A stretch of DNA of 64,000 bases from Streptomyces sp. Je 1-369. Its GTDB lineage: Bacteria; Actinomycetota; Actinomycetes; Streptomycetales; Streptomycetaceae. Positions 14,232-22,614 of the stretch are shown here, piece after piece. Every line of letters begins with the position of its first letter. Positions within the stretch are counted from its first letter, which is position 1. The stretch spans positions 3,749,254 through 3,813,253 of the forward strand of contig NZ_CP101750.1 of the NCBI RefSeq assembly GCF_026810505.1. Reading direction: 5' to 3'. The position numbers were made by a program, and so were the translations under genes. Below the pieces are notes generated by a model. That model ran no database searches, was not told the origin of the DNA, and saw only the letters and a program-made list of their open reading frames with translations.

Positions 14232-17099
14232 TCAGGGACGCAGGACCAGCTTGTCGCTGGTGCTGTCCTCGACCGCCTTGTCCGTGAACGCCCACGGCAG
14301 CAGTTCGCCCTTGGTCCACTTCTCCGTCTGGTCGGTGTAGTGGTCGTTGTAGGCGTGTCCCGAGGCGCCGGTGAGGTTGATCCACTTGGACTTGTCGAGG
14401 TCCTTGAGGTTCACCACCATGCGCATGGAGGGCACCCAGAGCACTCCGTAGCCGCCCGCCGCGTTCCAGCCGGTCGCGTTGACCGCCGCCTCGCCGCCGC
14501 CGAGGTTCCACGGGCCGCGGTTGAGGACCCACTGCAGCCAGCCGGGGCCCTCGGTGCCGAGGGTCTGGTTCTTCAGCTCCAGCCGGTGCAGACGGCCCCA
14601 GCTCCAGGAGTCGACGTCCTTGCCGAGCTTGGCCGTCAGGTCCCAGCGCGCGTCCTCCAGGGCCCGCTTGAACAGCTGGTCGCGGGTCTTGGTCGCCTCG
14701 TCCGTGCGGGTCCCCGGCGTCTTCCACCAGTCGTTGGTCTCGTCGTCGATGATCTTGCGGATCACCTCGTAGTACCGGTCGCCGCCGTCCGGCTGGGCCG
14801 AGTCGGCGTCGCGCTCACCGCACTCGCGGACCTTCTTGCCCTCGTCGGCCGGGCCGGTGTTGCCGGCCGGCTCGACATTCAGGCACTGGCCCTTGACGCG
14901 CAGCTCCTTGGGGAGCTTGTTGCCGATGGCCAGCTTGAGGATGTTGCGCCACACCGAGTTGAAGTACGCGGCGGCCGCGGAATCGGCGTCCTGGGTGTAG
15001 TCCCAGCCCTCGAGGAGCTTCTGCGCCTCGCGGACGTACTTGTCCTTGACGTCGATCTTCAGCAGCTTGGGCACGAGCAGCTTGGCGATCTCGCTGCTGT
15101 TGTCCATCTGCATGAGGCGCATGTCCTCGGTGGAGACCTTGCCGCCGTTCTTGATCTTCGACTGGATGAGGTCGTCGATCCGCTGGCTGCGCGCTCCGTA
15201 GCCCCAGTCCGAGGTGAGCTTGTACGGGTAGTCGGCCTGGTCGCGGTCGTCGATCACGGCCTGGTTGGCGGTGACGATGTAGCCGCGCTTCGGGTTGTAC
15301 TCGTAGGGCAGCGCGTCCTGCGGGATGTAGCCGGTCCAGCGGTAGGCACGGTCCCAGCCCGGTGCGGGGAGCGAACCGTCGCCCTTGCCGCGCTTGGGGA
15401 TCCGGCCGGGCGCCTGGTAGCCGATGTTGCCGTCGGTGTCGGCGTAGATCAGGTTCTGGGACGGCACTTCAAAAGAAGCGGCCGCCTTGCGGAACTCCGT
15501 GAAGTCCTTCGCCCTGTTGAGCTCGAAGACGGCGTCCATGGACTTGCCCGGGTTCAGCGCGGTCCAGCGCAGCGCCACTCCGTAGCCGTCGCCCCGGTCG
15601 GGGGCCGCGGTGTCCACACCGGCCTTCTTGCCGACCTTCACCAGCTCGTCGTCGCGGTCGGAGATCAGTGGCCCGTTGTTGGTCTCGCGGACCGTGATCT
15701 TCTTTTCCTTGCCGCCCGCGACCTTGATGGTCTCCTCGCGGGAGATGAAGGGCTTCACCTTGCCGTCGTACTGGTAGCCGTCCCCGGTGAACTTCTCCAG
15801 GTACAGGTCCGTGACGTCGGCGCCCAGGTTCGTCATGCCCCAGGCGATGTTCTTGTTGTGGCCGATGACCACGCCGGGCATGCCGGCGAACGTGTAGCCC
15901 GAGACGTCGTACTGGCACTTCTCGGAGACCGAACGGCAGTGCAGGCCCATCTGGTACCAGACGGAGGGCAGCTGCGGCGCCAGGTGCGGGTCGTTCGCGA
16001 GGAGCGGCTTTCCGGTGATGGTGTGCTTGCCGGAGACGACCCAGGAGTTCGAGCCGATGCCGTTGCCGTTCGGTCCCAGGATGGCCGGAACCTCGTCCAG
16101 GGCGTTGGAGACGCCGTTGAGCTGCGACTGCAGCCCGTTGGGCGCTTCGGTGCCGCCCGCGAGGCCCGTACCGGCGGCGCCGCCGGTGCCAGTGCCGGTG
16201 CCGGTTCCAGTGCCGGTGCCGGTCCCGCCGGTTCCCGTACCGCCGGTTCCGGTTCCTGTTCCGGATGTGCCCGTGCCGGTGCCACCGGCTCCGGACTGGG
16301 TGCCGGTGGGTTTGGCCTCGGGGTCGTACTCGCCGGTGACGCTGCTGTAGGCGCCCTCCCGGACGACGGGCTTGTTCCGCTTGTACGGGTACTCGGGGTA
16401 CAGGTCCTTGATCTGCGACGGGCCGAGGCGGCTCGTCATCAGCGAGCGGTCGATCTCGTCCTGCATGTTGCCGCGCAGGTCCCAGGCCATGGCCTTGAGC
16501 CACGCCACGGAGTCGACGGGCGTCCACTCGTGCGGCTTGTAGTCGTTCTCGAAACCGAGCGCCGCGTACTCGACGGAGATGTCCTTGCCGTCCTTGCCGG
16601 CGAGGTAGGCGTTGACTCCCTTGGCGTACGCCTGGAGGTACTTCTTCGTCTCCGGCGAGAGCTTGGAGTCGTACTCCTTCTTCGCCACCCGGTGCCAGCC
16701 GAGCGTGCGCAGGAATTCATCGGTCTTGACCTGGCTCTTCCCGAACATCTCGGAGAGCCGCCCGGAGGTCATGTGACGGCGGACGTCCATCTCCCAGAAG
16801 CGGTCCTGCGCCTGGACGAAGCCCTGGGCCATGAAGAGATCCGCGTCGGACTCGGCGTAGATCTGCGGGATTCCGTTCCCGTCGCGCTTCACGTCGACGG
16901 GACCGGCGAGACCATCGAGCTTGATCGTTCCCTTGGTCTGCGGGAAGGAGGCGCGCACGGTGCTGACGCTCCAGTACGCGCCGAAGCCGATGCCTCCGAC
17001 GATGGCCAGGACCAGGACGATCACGACGAGTCGGGCTCGGCGCCCCTTCTTCTTGCCGGCCTTATGACCGGAAGACGAGGCGTTGGTGTTGGAGGGCAT
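14232..17099 (-). CDS. penicillin acylase (amidase) family protein
   Basis: Large N-terminal-nucleophile hydrolase of about 955 aa. A basic N-terminus and one membrane helix (LVVIVLVLAIVGGIGFGAYW) indicate secretion or anchoring. The alpha-chain region contains VKRDGNGIPQIYAESDADLFMAQGFVQAQDRFWEMD, typical of the family. The beta chain would begin at the catalytic Ser in GSNSWVVSGKHTITGKPLLANDPHL. Self-processing there is expected for the family. Between the chains sits an unusual Gly/Thr-rich insert encoded by short tandem repeats. Substrate unknown: relatives act on penicillins, N-acyl-homoserine lactones or other amides. The ATG at 17099 precedes the anchor, and further upstream frame is open but Arg/Ala-rich and non-homologous in style. 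Confidence 0.88.
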   Translation of the reverse strand: MPSNTNASSSGHKAGKKKGRRARLVVIVLVLAIVGGIGFGAYWSVSTVRASFPQTKGTIKLDGLAGPVDVKRDGNGIPQIYAESDADLFMAQGFVQAQDRFWEMDVRRHMTSGRLSEMFGKSQVKTDEFLRTLGWHRVAKKEYDSKLSPETKKYLQAYAKGVNAYLAGKDGKDISVEYAALGFENDYKPHEWTPVDSVAWLKAMAWDLRGNMQDEIDRSLMTSRLGPSQIKDLYPEYPYKRNKPVVREGAYSSVTGEYDPEAKPTGTQSGAGGTGTGTSGTGTGTGGTGTGGTGTGTGTGTGTGTGGAAGTGLAGGTEAPNGLQSQLNGVSNALDEVPAILGPNGNGIGSNSWVVSGKHTITGKPLLANDPHLAPQLPSVWYQMGLHCRSVSEKCQYDVSGYTFAGMPGVVIGHNKNIAWGMTNLGADVTDLYLEKFTGDGYQYDGKVKPFISREETIKVAGGKEKKITVRETNNGPLISDRDDELVKVGKKAGVDTAAPDRGDGYGVALRWTALNPGKSMDAVFELNRAKDFTEFRKAAASFEVPSQNLIYADTDGNIGYQAPGRIPKRGKGDGSLPAPGWDRAYRWTGYIPQDALPYEYNPKRGYIVTANQAVIDDRDQADYPYKLTSDWGYGARSQRIDDLIQSKIKNGGKVSTEDMRLMQMDNSSEIAKLLVPKLLKIDVKDKYVREAQKLLEGWDYTQDADSAAAAYFNSVWRNILKLAIGNKLPKELRVKGQCLNVEPAGNTGPADEGKKVRECGERDADSAQPDGGDRYYEVIRKIIDDETNDWWKTPGTRTDEATKTRDQLFKRALEDARWDLTAKLGKDVDSWSWGRLHRLELKNQTLGTEGPGWLQWVLNRGPWNLGGGEAAVNATGWNAAGGYGVLWVPSMRMVVNLKDLDKSKWINLTGASGHAYNDHYTDQTEKWTKGELLPWAFTDKAVEDSTSDKLVLRP
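16160..16300. repeat. 6-bp-type tandem repeat encoding Gly-Thr linker
   Basis: Variants of GCCGGTGCC/GCCGGTTCC repeated about twenty times. Translation gives a GTGTG-type stretch in the processed linker just upstream of the catalytic Ser of the acylase. Copy number is likely to vary. Confidence 0.75.
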
Positions 17100-17367
17100 C
17101 GCTGTCCTTGCTGTCCTTACGCGAGCGGCAGGGCGGGCTGTGCTGTCGACTTGGGCGGCTCTGGGAGCGCAGGAGCAACCATAGGCGCAGGGCGTTCCGG
17201 CTCCGGACGCGGAGTCAGGAACCAGGCCCCTCCGAGATCGAATAGTCATTCGAGCGCATCAAGAAAGCGTTAACAATTAGGTAAGGTAACGAAGTACTCC
17301 TACGTAGTACTCGGCTTCGCGGAGGACTCCCTACGTAGTACTCGGTTCACGGAGGAAGGAACGGCCC
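17100..17367. other. divergent intergenic region with 30-bp duplication
   Basis: Separates the acylase and the antiporter. Its right part (17297-17356) is a tandem duplication of about 30 bp that includes the palindromic core TACGTAGTAC and a GGAGGA. The left part is open in the acylase frame but looks non-coding. TAAGGT at 17282-17287 is a possible -10 box for the antiporter gene. Confidence 0.45.
17297..17356. repeat. 30-bp tandem duplication carrying a ribosome binding site
   Basis: Two copies sharing TACGTAGTACTCGG exactly (17301-17314 and 17332-17345), each followed by a diverged spacer and GGAGGA. The second copy supplies the Shine-Dalgarno for the antiporter CTG start. The first copy is an extra potential ribosome-docking site with no start behind it. 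Confidence 0.7.
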
Positions 17368-18867
17368 CTGACTGTCCACCACCTCAACCAGCTCCTGCTC
17401 GTCTGCTCGCTCGTTCTGCTCGTCGCCGTCGCGGCGGTCCGCATCTCGTCGCGCAGCGGGCTCCCCAGCCTGCTGCTGTACCTGGGCATCGGCATCGCCA
17501 TGGGCCAGGACGGCATCGGCGACGTCCACTTCGACAACGCCGAACTGACGCAGGTCATCGGCTATGCCGCCCTGGTCGTGATCCTCGCGGAGGGCGGCCT
17601 CGGGACGAAGTGGAAAGAGATCAAACCCGCACTGCCCGCGGCGGCCGTGCTGTCGACCGTCGGCGTCGCGGTGAGCGTCGGCATCACCGCGGCGGGCGCC
17701 CACTACCTCGTGGGCCTGGAGTGGCGGCAGGCGTTCATCATCGGCGCGGTGGTCTCGTCCACGGACGCGGCCGCGGTCTTCTCGGTGCTGCGCAAGGTGC
17801 CGCTCCCCTCGCGCGTGACGGGTGTCCTGGAAGCGGAGTCGGGGTTCAACGATGCCCCTGTGGTGATCCTCGTCGTGGCGTTCTCCACGGCCGGACCGGT
17901 GGACGACTGGTACGTACTGCTCGGCAAGATCGCCCTGGAGCTGGCGATCGGTGCCGCGACAGGCCTCGCGGTCGGCTGGCTCGGCGCCTTCGGCCTGCGG
18001 CACGTGGCGCTGCCCGCCTCCGGCCTGTACCCCATCGCCGTCATGGCCATCGCCGTCGCCGCGTACGCAGCGGGCGCCATGGCACACGGCAGCGGGTTCC
18101 TCGCCGTCTACCTCGCGGCGATGGCGCTCGGCAACGCCAGGCTGCCCCACTGGCCGGCCACCCGCGGCTTCGCCGAAGGCCTCGGCTGGCTCGCCCAGAT
18201 CGGCATGTTCGTCCTGCTCGGCCTGCTGGTCACCCCGCACGACCTGCTCGACGACACCTGGCCCGCGATCGTCATCGGCCTGGTCCTCACGGTGGTGGCA
18301 CGCCCCCTGGAAGTCGTCCTCAGCCTGCTGCCGTTCCGTGTGCCCTGGCAGGAGAAGGCCCTGCTGTCCTGGGCCGGACTGCGCGGCGCCGTGCCCATCA
18401 TCCTGGCGACGATCCCCATGGTGAGCGGCGTCGACGACAGCCAGCGGATCTTCAACATCGTCTTCGTCCTGGTCGTCGTCTACACCCTCATCCAGGGCCC
18501 GACGCTGCCCTGGCTGGCAAGGAAGCTGCGCCTCGGCGACTCCTCGGAGGCCGCCGACCTCGGCATCGAATCGGCGCCCCTTGAGCGCCTCCAGGGCCAC
18601 CTGCTGTCGGTGGACATCCCCAGGGAGTCGCGCATGCACGGCGTAGAGGTGGCCGAGCTGCGGCTGCCGACGGGATCCGCGGTCACGCTCGTCGTGCGCG
18701 ACGGCGAATCGTTCGTGCCGCTGCCGACGACGGTCCTGCGACGCGGCGACGAGCTCCTGGTCGTGGCGACCGACCCGGTGCGGGACGCAGCCGAGAAGCG
18801 GCTGCGCGCGGTCGGCCACGGCGGAAAGCTGGCCAGCTGGCTGGGAACCGACGGAGAAAAGCACTAA
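17368..18867 (+). CDS. potassium/proton antiporter (CPA1/CvrA type) with RCK_C domain
   Basis: Inner-membrane cation/proton antiporter of 499 aa. About 12 helices precede a cytoplasmic C-terminal domain (about residues 400-480, LLSVDIPRESRMHGVEVAELRLPTG ... LLVVATDP) of the TrkA-C/RCK_C type that senses a small ligand. Core motifs include ILAEGGLGTKW and GAVVSSTDAAAVFSVLR with the transport Asp. The first ATG (17500) would remove the first two helices. The frame is open upstream to a CTG at 17368 preceded by GGAGGAAGGA at 7 nt, giving the usual start LTVHHLNQLLLV. I therefore annotate a CTG start. It should adjust cytosolic K+ or Na+ and pH. Confidence 0.88.
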   Translation: MTVHHLNQLLLVCSLVLLVAVAAVRISSRSGLPSLLLYLGIGIAMGQDGIGDVHFDNAELTQVIGYAALVVILAEGGLGTKWKEIKPALPAAAVLSTVGVAVSVGITAAGAHYLVGLEWRQAFIIGAVVSSTDAAAVFSVLRKVPLPSRVTGVLEAESGFNDAPVVILVVAFSTAGPVDDWYVLLGKIALELAIGAATGLAVGWLGAFGLRHVALPASGLYPIAVMAIAVAAYAAGAMAHGSGFLAVYLAAMALGNARLPHWPATRGFAEGLGWLAQIGMFVLLGLLVTPHDLLDDTWPAIVIGLVLTVVARPLEVVLSLLPFRVPWQEKALLSWAGLRGAVPIILATIPMVSGVDDSQRIFNIVFVLVVVYTLIQGPTLPWLARKLRLGDSSEAADLGIESAPLERLQGHLLSVDIPRESRMHGVEVAELRLPTGSAVTLVVRDGESFVPLPTTVLRRGDELLVVATDPVRDAAEKRLRAVGHGGKLASWLGTDGEKH

Positions 18868-19098
18868 TCGTAGGTGTCGGGGGTCTCATCGGCTGCAATC
18901 ACAGGGGCTAATGGGACTCCCCCCTGTACGATAAAGGCATTCAGATCGAACCAACTCTGCCTGAAGCAGAGCTGGCGCGACCGTATGGCGGTCGAGGCGC
19001 CCTCGCAGTGGCACCCGGCATCTACCGCAGTTCCGCGCAAGAGGACAGCTCTCGGCGCCCCCGCACGGGCGCTACCAGGCGGCAGAAAGGCACGGGCC
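18868..19098. other. leader/promoter region with two stem-loops
   Basis: Between the antiporter and an MFS gene. It contains ACAGGGG/CCCCTGT (18901-18907 with 18921-18927), then TACGAT as a possible -10 box, then a 6-bp hairpin CTCTGC-CTGAA-GCAGAG (18955-18971). A structured 5' leader for the MFS gene is plausible. No known riboswitch class was recognised. Confidence 0.35.
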
Positions 19099-20367
19099 GT
19101 GGCATCCACGGTCACCGAATCCCGCCCGGGCTACGGACAGCTCCTGCGCACCCCTCGCGCCTGGACGTTCCTGCTCCCCGGCTTCGCGGCGCGACAGCCG
19201 TTCGCGATGCTGACGATCTCCATCGTCCTGCTGGTGCAGCACACCACCGGCTCGTACGGTGCCGCGGGCGCCGTCTCGGCCGCCACCGGCGTCTCCATGG
19301 CGCTGTTCGCCCCCTTCAGCGGCAAGCTCGCCGACCGGTTCGGCCAGCGCGCCGTGCTGCTGCCCGGCGTCCTGGTCCACTCCGCCTCCGTCGTCACCCT
19401 GACGGTGCTCGCGCTCTCCGACGCCCCCCTGTGGGCCCTGTTCGTGGCCGCCGTGCCCGCGGGCGCCTCCACGCCGCAGATCGGCCCCATGGTGCGTGCC
19501 CGCTGGGGCGTCAAGCTCCAGGACACTCCCCTGGCCACCACGGCGGCCGCCTTCGAGTCGGTCACCGACGAGCTGACCTTCGTCCTCGGCCCGCTCCTCG
19601 CGACCGCGCTGTGCACCACCATCGACCCTTCCGCCGGACTCCTCACCGAGGCCGGACTCACGCTGGTCGGCGGCCTCCTGTTCGCCGCGCAGAAGAGCAC
19701 CGAGCCCAAGCCGTCCGCTCACGACGAGCACGCGCGCGTGGAGCACGTCTCCGCACTGCGCGTCCCCGGAGTGCGGGTCCTCATCGTCACGTTCCTCGGC
19801 ATCGGCGCCGTCTTCGGCGGCATGCAGGTCTCGCTGGCCGCGTTCACCGAGTCGATCGGCGAGCCCGGCCTGAACGGTGTCCTGTACGGCACCTTCGCGG
19901 CGGGCAACATGCTCTCCGGGGTCATCTGCGGCGCCATCGCCTGGAAGGTCTCCCCCCAGCGGCGCCTCCTGGTCGGCTACACCGCACTGACCCTGATGGC
20001 CTCCGGCCTGTGGGCCGCGCACTCCGTGCTGCTCCTCGCAGGGCTCGGCCTGCTGGTCGGCGTCTGCATCGCGCCCGCCCTGATCACCGGCTACACGCTG
20101 GTCGACAAGCTGGTCGCGCCGACCGGCCGCACGGAGGCCTTCACCTGGCTGACCGGCGCGGTCGCGCTCGGCCAGGCGGCGGCCGTGACGGTCGCGGGAC
20201 AGCTGGAGGACCGCCTCTGGGACGGGGCCGGTTTCCTGGTCCCGCTGGGTGGCACGGCACTGGCCCTCGCGGTCCTCGTGACGCTGCGCTCGCGGCTCGT
20301 CCCCCCGGCTCCGGGGCGCACGGTGGCGCGTGGCGTCGGTCACCGCGTACCGGTGACGGTGGACTGA
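19099..20367 (+). CDS. MFS transporter
   Basis: Major-facilitator permease of 422 aa with about 12 helices. It opens with the helix-rich LLPGFAARQPFAMLTISIVLLVQHTTG and has the loop 2-3 motif GKLADRFGQRAVLLPG, typical of MFS efflux carriers. Substrate not predictable. The GTG at 19099 is chosen because AAAGG lies 8 nt upstream and the protein then begins just before the first helix. The frame is open further upstream but lacks homologue-like sequence. It is a single gene downstream of a structured leader. Confidence 0.83.
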   Translation: MASTVTESRPGYGQLLRTPRAWTFLLPGFAARQPFAMLTISIVLLVQHTTGSYGAAGAVSAATGVSMALFAPFSGKLADRFGQRAVLLPGVLVHSASVVTLTVLALSDAPLWALFVAAVPAGASTPQIGPMVRARWGVKLQDTPLATTAAAFESVTDELTFVLGPLLATALCTTIDPSAGLLTEAGLTLVGGLLFAAQKSTEPKPSAHDEHARVEHVSALRVPGVRVLIVTFLGIGAVFGGMQVSLAAFTESIGEPGLNGVLYGTFAAGNMLSGVICGAIAWKVSPQRRLLVGYTALTLMASGLWAAHSVLLLAGLGLLVGVCIAPALITGYTLVDKLVAPTGRTEAFTWLTGAVALGQAAAVTVAGQLEDRLWDGAGFLVPLGGTALALAVLVTLRSRLVPPAPGRTVARGVGHRVPVTVD

Positions 20368-20397
20368 TCCCGCGGAATACGTCACTATGGACCGTCG

Positions 20398-20424
20398 TTA
20401 GCACTCATCGAGTGAGAGTGCCAG
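20398..20424 (+). promoter_or_regulatory. CIRCE element (HrcA operator)
   Basis: TTAGCACTC, 9-nt spacer, GAGTGCCAG. The CIRCE consensus is TTAGCACTC-N9-GAGTGCTAA, so the left arm is exact and the right arm matches 7 of 9, with exact spacing. It ends 10 nt before the GTG of the FmdB-type gene. HrcA repression and heat induction are expected from the known role of this element. Confidence 0.85.
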
Positions 20425-20434
20425 GAGGAAGCAA

Positions 20435-20779
20435 GTGCCGACGTACCAGTACCAGTGCACCGAGTGCGGCGAGGGCCTCGAGGCGGTGCAGAAGTTCACC
20501 GATGACGCCCTGACCGTATGCCCCAGCTGCGACGGACGCCTCAAGAAGGTGTTCTCGGCGGTCGGCATCGTCTTCAAGGGCTCCGGGTTCTACCGCAACG
20601 ACAGCCGCGGCTCGTCGTCGAGCAGCACGCCGGCGAACGCCGCGTCGAAGTCGGGATCCGGCTCGTCGTCGTCCTCCTCGTCGACGTCGGACTCGAAGGC
20701 TGCTTCGTCCTCCTCGTCCTCGGACTCCAAGTCGTCCGGCTCCTCCTCGACGTCCACGTCGTCGAGCTCGGCGGCGTAG
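20435..20779 (+). CDS. FmdB-type zinc-ribbon protein, Ser-rich tail
   Basis: Small 114-aa protein. Residues 1-45 form a zinc ribbon with Cys8, Cys11, Cys29 and Cys32 in the FmdB regulatory-protein pattern (MPTYQYQCTECG ... CPSCDGRLKKVFSAVG). Residues 55-114 are almost entirely Ser with Gly, Thr and Lys, likely disordered. GTG start with AGGAGG about 5 nt upstream. The gene stands alone between an MFS gene and a terminator, and a CIRCE element lies in its leader, implying HrcA-dependent heat-shock control. FmdB-type proteins have no settled biochemical role. Confidence 0.85.
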   Translation: MPTYQYQCTECGEGLEAVQKFTDDALTVCPSCDGRLKKVFSAVGIVFKGSGFYRNDSRGSSSSSTPANAASKSGSGSSSSSSSTSDSKAASSSSSSDSKSSGSSSTSTSSSSAA

Positions 20780-20805
20780 GACTCTCCGCAGACCGTTCTG
20801 CCCGG

Positions 20806-20830
20806 CCCCGCCGTCCACGTGACGGCGGGG
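20806..20830 (+). terminator. hairpin terminator after FmdB-type gene
   Basis: CCCCGCCGTC, 5-nt loop, GACGGCGGGG: a 10-bp perfect stem 26 nt after the stop codon, without a strong T-run, as is common in streptomycetes. Confidence 0.7.
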
Positions 20831-20883
20831 TCGTCGGCGTGTGCCGGGGGCGCGTGGGCGTGTGCTGTCGCGGGGGCCCCGGC

Positions 20884-20897
20884 TACTCTGCGGTCCA
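20884..20897 (+). promoter_or_regulatory. -10 box of leaderless phosphorylase mRNA
   Basis: TACTCT at 20884-20889 followed by 7 nt and the ATG. No Shine-Dalgarno is present, so transcription and translation probably begin together. Confidence 0.5.
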
Positions 20898-21766
20898 TGG
20901 TGAACACGGTGAACGCCGCGCGGGCCGAGATCGGCGTCGTAGGCGGCTCCGGCTTCTACTCCTTCCTCGACGACGTGACCGAGGTCCAGGTCGACACCCC
21001 CTACGGCGCTCCGAGCGACTCCCTCTTCCTCGGTGAGATCGCAGGACGCCGGGTCGCCTTCCTGCCCCGGCACGGCCGCGGCCACCATCTGCCGCCGCAC
21101 CGCATCAACTACCGTGCCAACCTGTGGGCATTGCGCTCCGTGGGCGTGCGCCAGGTCCTCGGACCGTGCGCGGTCGGCGGGCTGCGGGCCGAGTACGGGC
21201 CCGGCACGCTGCTCGTGCCCGACCAGCTCGTGGACCGCACGCAGACGCGCGCCCAGACGTACTTCGATGGGGCGCCGCTCCCCGACGGCAGCGTGCCGAA
21301 CGTCGTCCACGTCTCGCTCGCCGACCCCTACTGCCCGGTGGGCCGCGCCGCCGCCGTACGGGCCGCGCGCGCCCGTGACTGGGAGCCGGTCGACGGCGGG
21401 ACACTCGTCGTGATCGAGGGGCCGCGCTTCTCGACCCGGGCGGAATCGCGCTGGTACGCCGCGCAGGGCTGGTCAGTGGTGGGCATGACCGGCCACCCCG
21501 AGGCGGCGCTCGCCCGCGAACTGGAGCTCTGCTACACGTCCTTGGCGCTGGTCACGGACCTGGACGCGGGCGCCGAGACCGGCGAGGGCGTCTCGCACGA
21601 CGAGGTCCTGCGGGTCTTCGCCGCCAACGTGGACCGGATGCGGGGCGTGCTGTTCGACGCGGTGGCGGGGCTGCCGGAGCCGACGGGGGGAAGGGGCGGG
21701 GGCGGTCGGGCGTGTCTGTGTGCGGGGGCGTTGGGCGGGGTGGATACGGGGATCCGGTTGCCGTGA
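20897..21766 (+). CDS. S-methyl-5'-thioadenosine phosphorylase family
   Basis: Purine-nucleoside phosphorylase of the PNP/MTAP family 2, 289 aa. Typical elements are IGVVGGSGFYSFLDDV, FLPRHGRGHHLPPHRINYRANLWALRSVGV, VVIEGPRFSTRAESRWY and VGMTGHPEAALARELELCYTSLALVTDLDAG. It should cleave 5'-methylthioadenosine (polyamine and methionine salvage) with phosphate. A related nucleoside substrate cannot be excluded. The last 25 residues are a Gly-rich extension (TGGRGGGGRA ...) beyond the family fold. The ATG at 20897 follows a leaderless promoter. Confidence 0.9.
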   Translation: MVNTVNAARAEIGVVGGSGFYSFLDDVTEVQVDTPYGAPSDSLFLGEIAGRRVAFLPRHGRGHHLPPHRINYRANLWALRSVGVRQVLGPCAVGGLRAEYGPGTLLVPDQLVDRTQTRAQTYFDGAPLPDGSVPNVVHVSLADPYCPVGRAAAVRAARARDWEPVDGGTLVVIEGPRFSTRAESRWYAAQGWSVVGMTGHPEAALARELELCYTSLALVTDLDAGAETGEGVSHDEVLRVFAANVDRMRGVLFDAVAGLPEPTGGRGGGGRACLCAGALGGVDTGIRLP

Positions 21767-21927
21767 GCGGCTGCGGCGAGCAGCTGCCGTGAACAGGCGG
21801 AAGTTTCCCTTCGGGTGAGGGAGTTGTCCACAACCGGCGAGTAGTCCACGGGGCTCAGCGGGGATCGGCGCGAGCCCGCATCGTGAGAGCGGAAGCCGAG
21901 CTCCTCGCATCGCAGGCGGTGGTTGTC

Positions 21928-22476
21928 ATGACGCACGTCCCTCCTCAGACCCGACCGGAACATCACACGGAAGATCACGCACGCCCCGAGGGCCGCCGCG
22001 TCCCTTCCTTCCCACCCGTGCGGGTCCGCGGCGGGTATCCGCGGCTGGGGCGGCTGCTGCGGCAGAGACGGCGGGTCATGGCCGTGGGGCTCGCGATGAC
22101 CGCGGCGGCCCTGGCGAGCACGGTCCCGCGGGAGGCGGTGCCCCGAGAGGCACCCGCACCGCACCGGGTCGCGGCTACGGCCACAGCTGAACGCTCCGCG
22201 GCCACCGTGACCGCCCCCGTGCGCATCGCGGACGCGGACACCGTGCGACTGCTGCGCCCCGGCGACCGGGTCGACGTGATCGCCGCCGACGGATCGCCCG
22301 CGGGCGGCGCCGAGCCGCACACGGTGGCGTCGGGGGCACGGGTGACCGCCGTGCCCGAGCCGGGGGAAGGTCCCGCCGAGAGCGGCGCGTTGGTGGTGCT
22401 GTCCGTCCCGAGGGACACGGCCGCACGGCTGGCCGGAGCGGGGACGAGCGCGCGTCTGGCGGTGACCCTCCGATGA
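21928..22476 (+). CDS. SAF-domain (RcpC/CpaB-like) membrane protein
   Basis: Predicted single-pass membrane protein of about 182 aa. A Pro/Arg-rich cytoplasmic N-terminus precedes one helix (VMAVGLAMTAAALASTVP). The external part resembles the RcpC/CpaB portion of Flp-pilus assembly proteins (VRIADADTVRLLRPGDRVDVIAADG ... GALVVLSVPRDTAARLAGAGTSARLAVTL). No pilus genes adjoin it, and such stand-alone proteins are common in Streptomyces with unknown role. ATG at 21928 chosen. GTG and TTG codons upstream are open. The 160 bp before it show no gene. Confidence 0.6.
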   Translation: MTHVPPQTRPEHHTEDHARPEGRRVPSFPPVRVRGGYPRLGRLLRQRRRVMAVGLAMTAAALASTVPREAVPREAPAPHRVAATATAERSAATVTAPVRIADADTVRLLRPGDRVDVIAADGSPAGGAEPHTVASGARVTAVPEPGEGPAESGALVVLSVPRDTAARLAGAGTSARLAVTLR

Positions 22477-22534
22477 AGCGGAACGTTCACGATCGCACTG
22501 GGGGCCGGGCAGGTCGCTGGTTCGTGCGCATCAA

Positions 22535-22566
22535 TTGGACAGGTCGCCCCGGGGCTCACGTAGGTT
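22535..22566 (+). promoter_or_regulatory. possible mscL promoter
   Basis: TTGGAC (22535-22540) and TAGGTT (22561-22566) with a long 20-nt spacer. The predicted leader then forms a 7-bp stem GGTTGCG/CGCAACC (22563-22569 with 22583-22589). Confidence 0.35.
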
Positions 22567-22614
22567 GCGAAGTTGTTTGTTCCGCAACCCGCACATGCAA
22601 CGAAAGGCCTCGTG

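Noticed and set aside
14340..17273. Long plus-strand open frame opposite the penicillin acylase
   Set aside because: Same codon-bias artefact: no start signal, no recognisable fold, and the minus strand encodes a complete family protein.
17297..17356. c-di-AMP (ydaO) riboswitch upstream of the antiporter
   Set aside because: K+ transport genes often carry one, but the leader is a 60-bp duplication and lacks the size and conserved helices of that class.
18901..18971. Riboswitch in the MFS leader
   Set aside because: Two simple stem-loops are present but match no class I can recognise. Recorded only as a structured leader.
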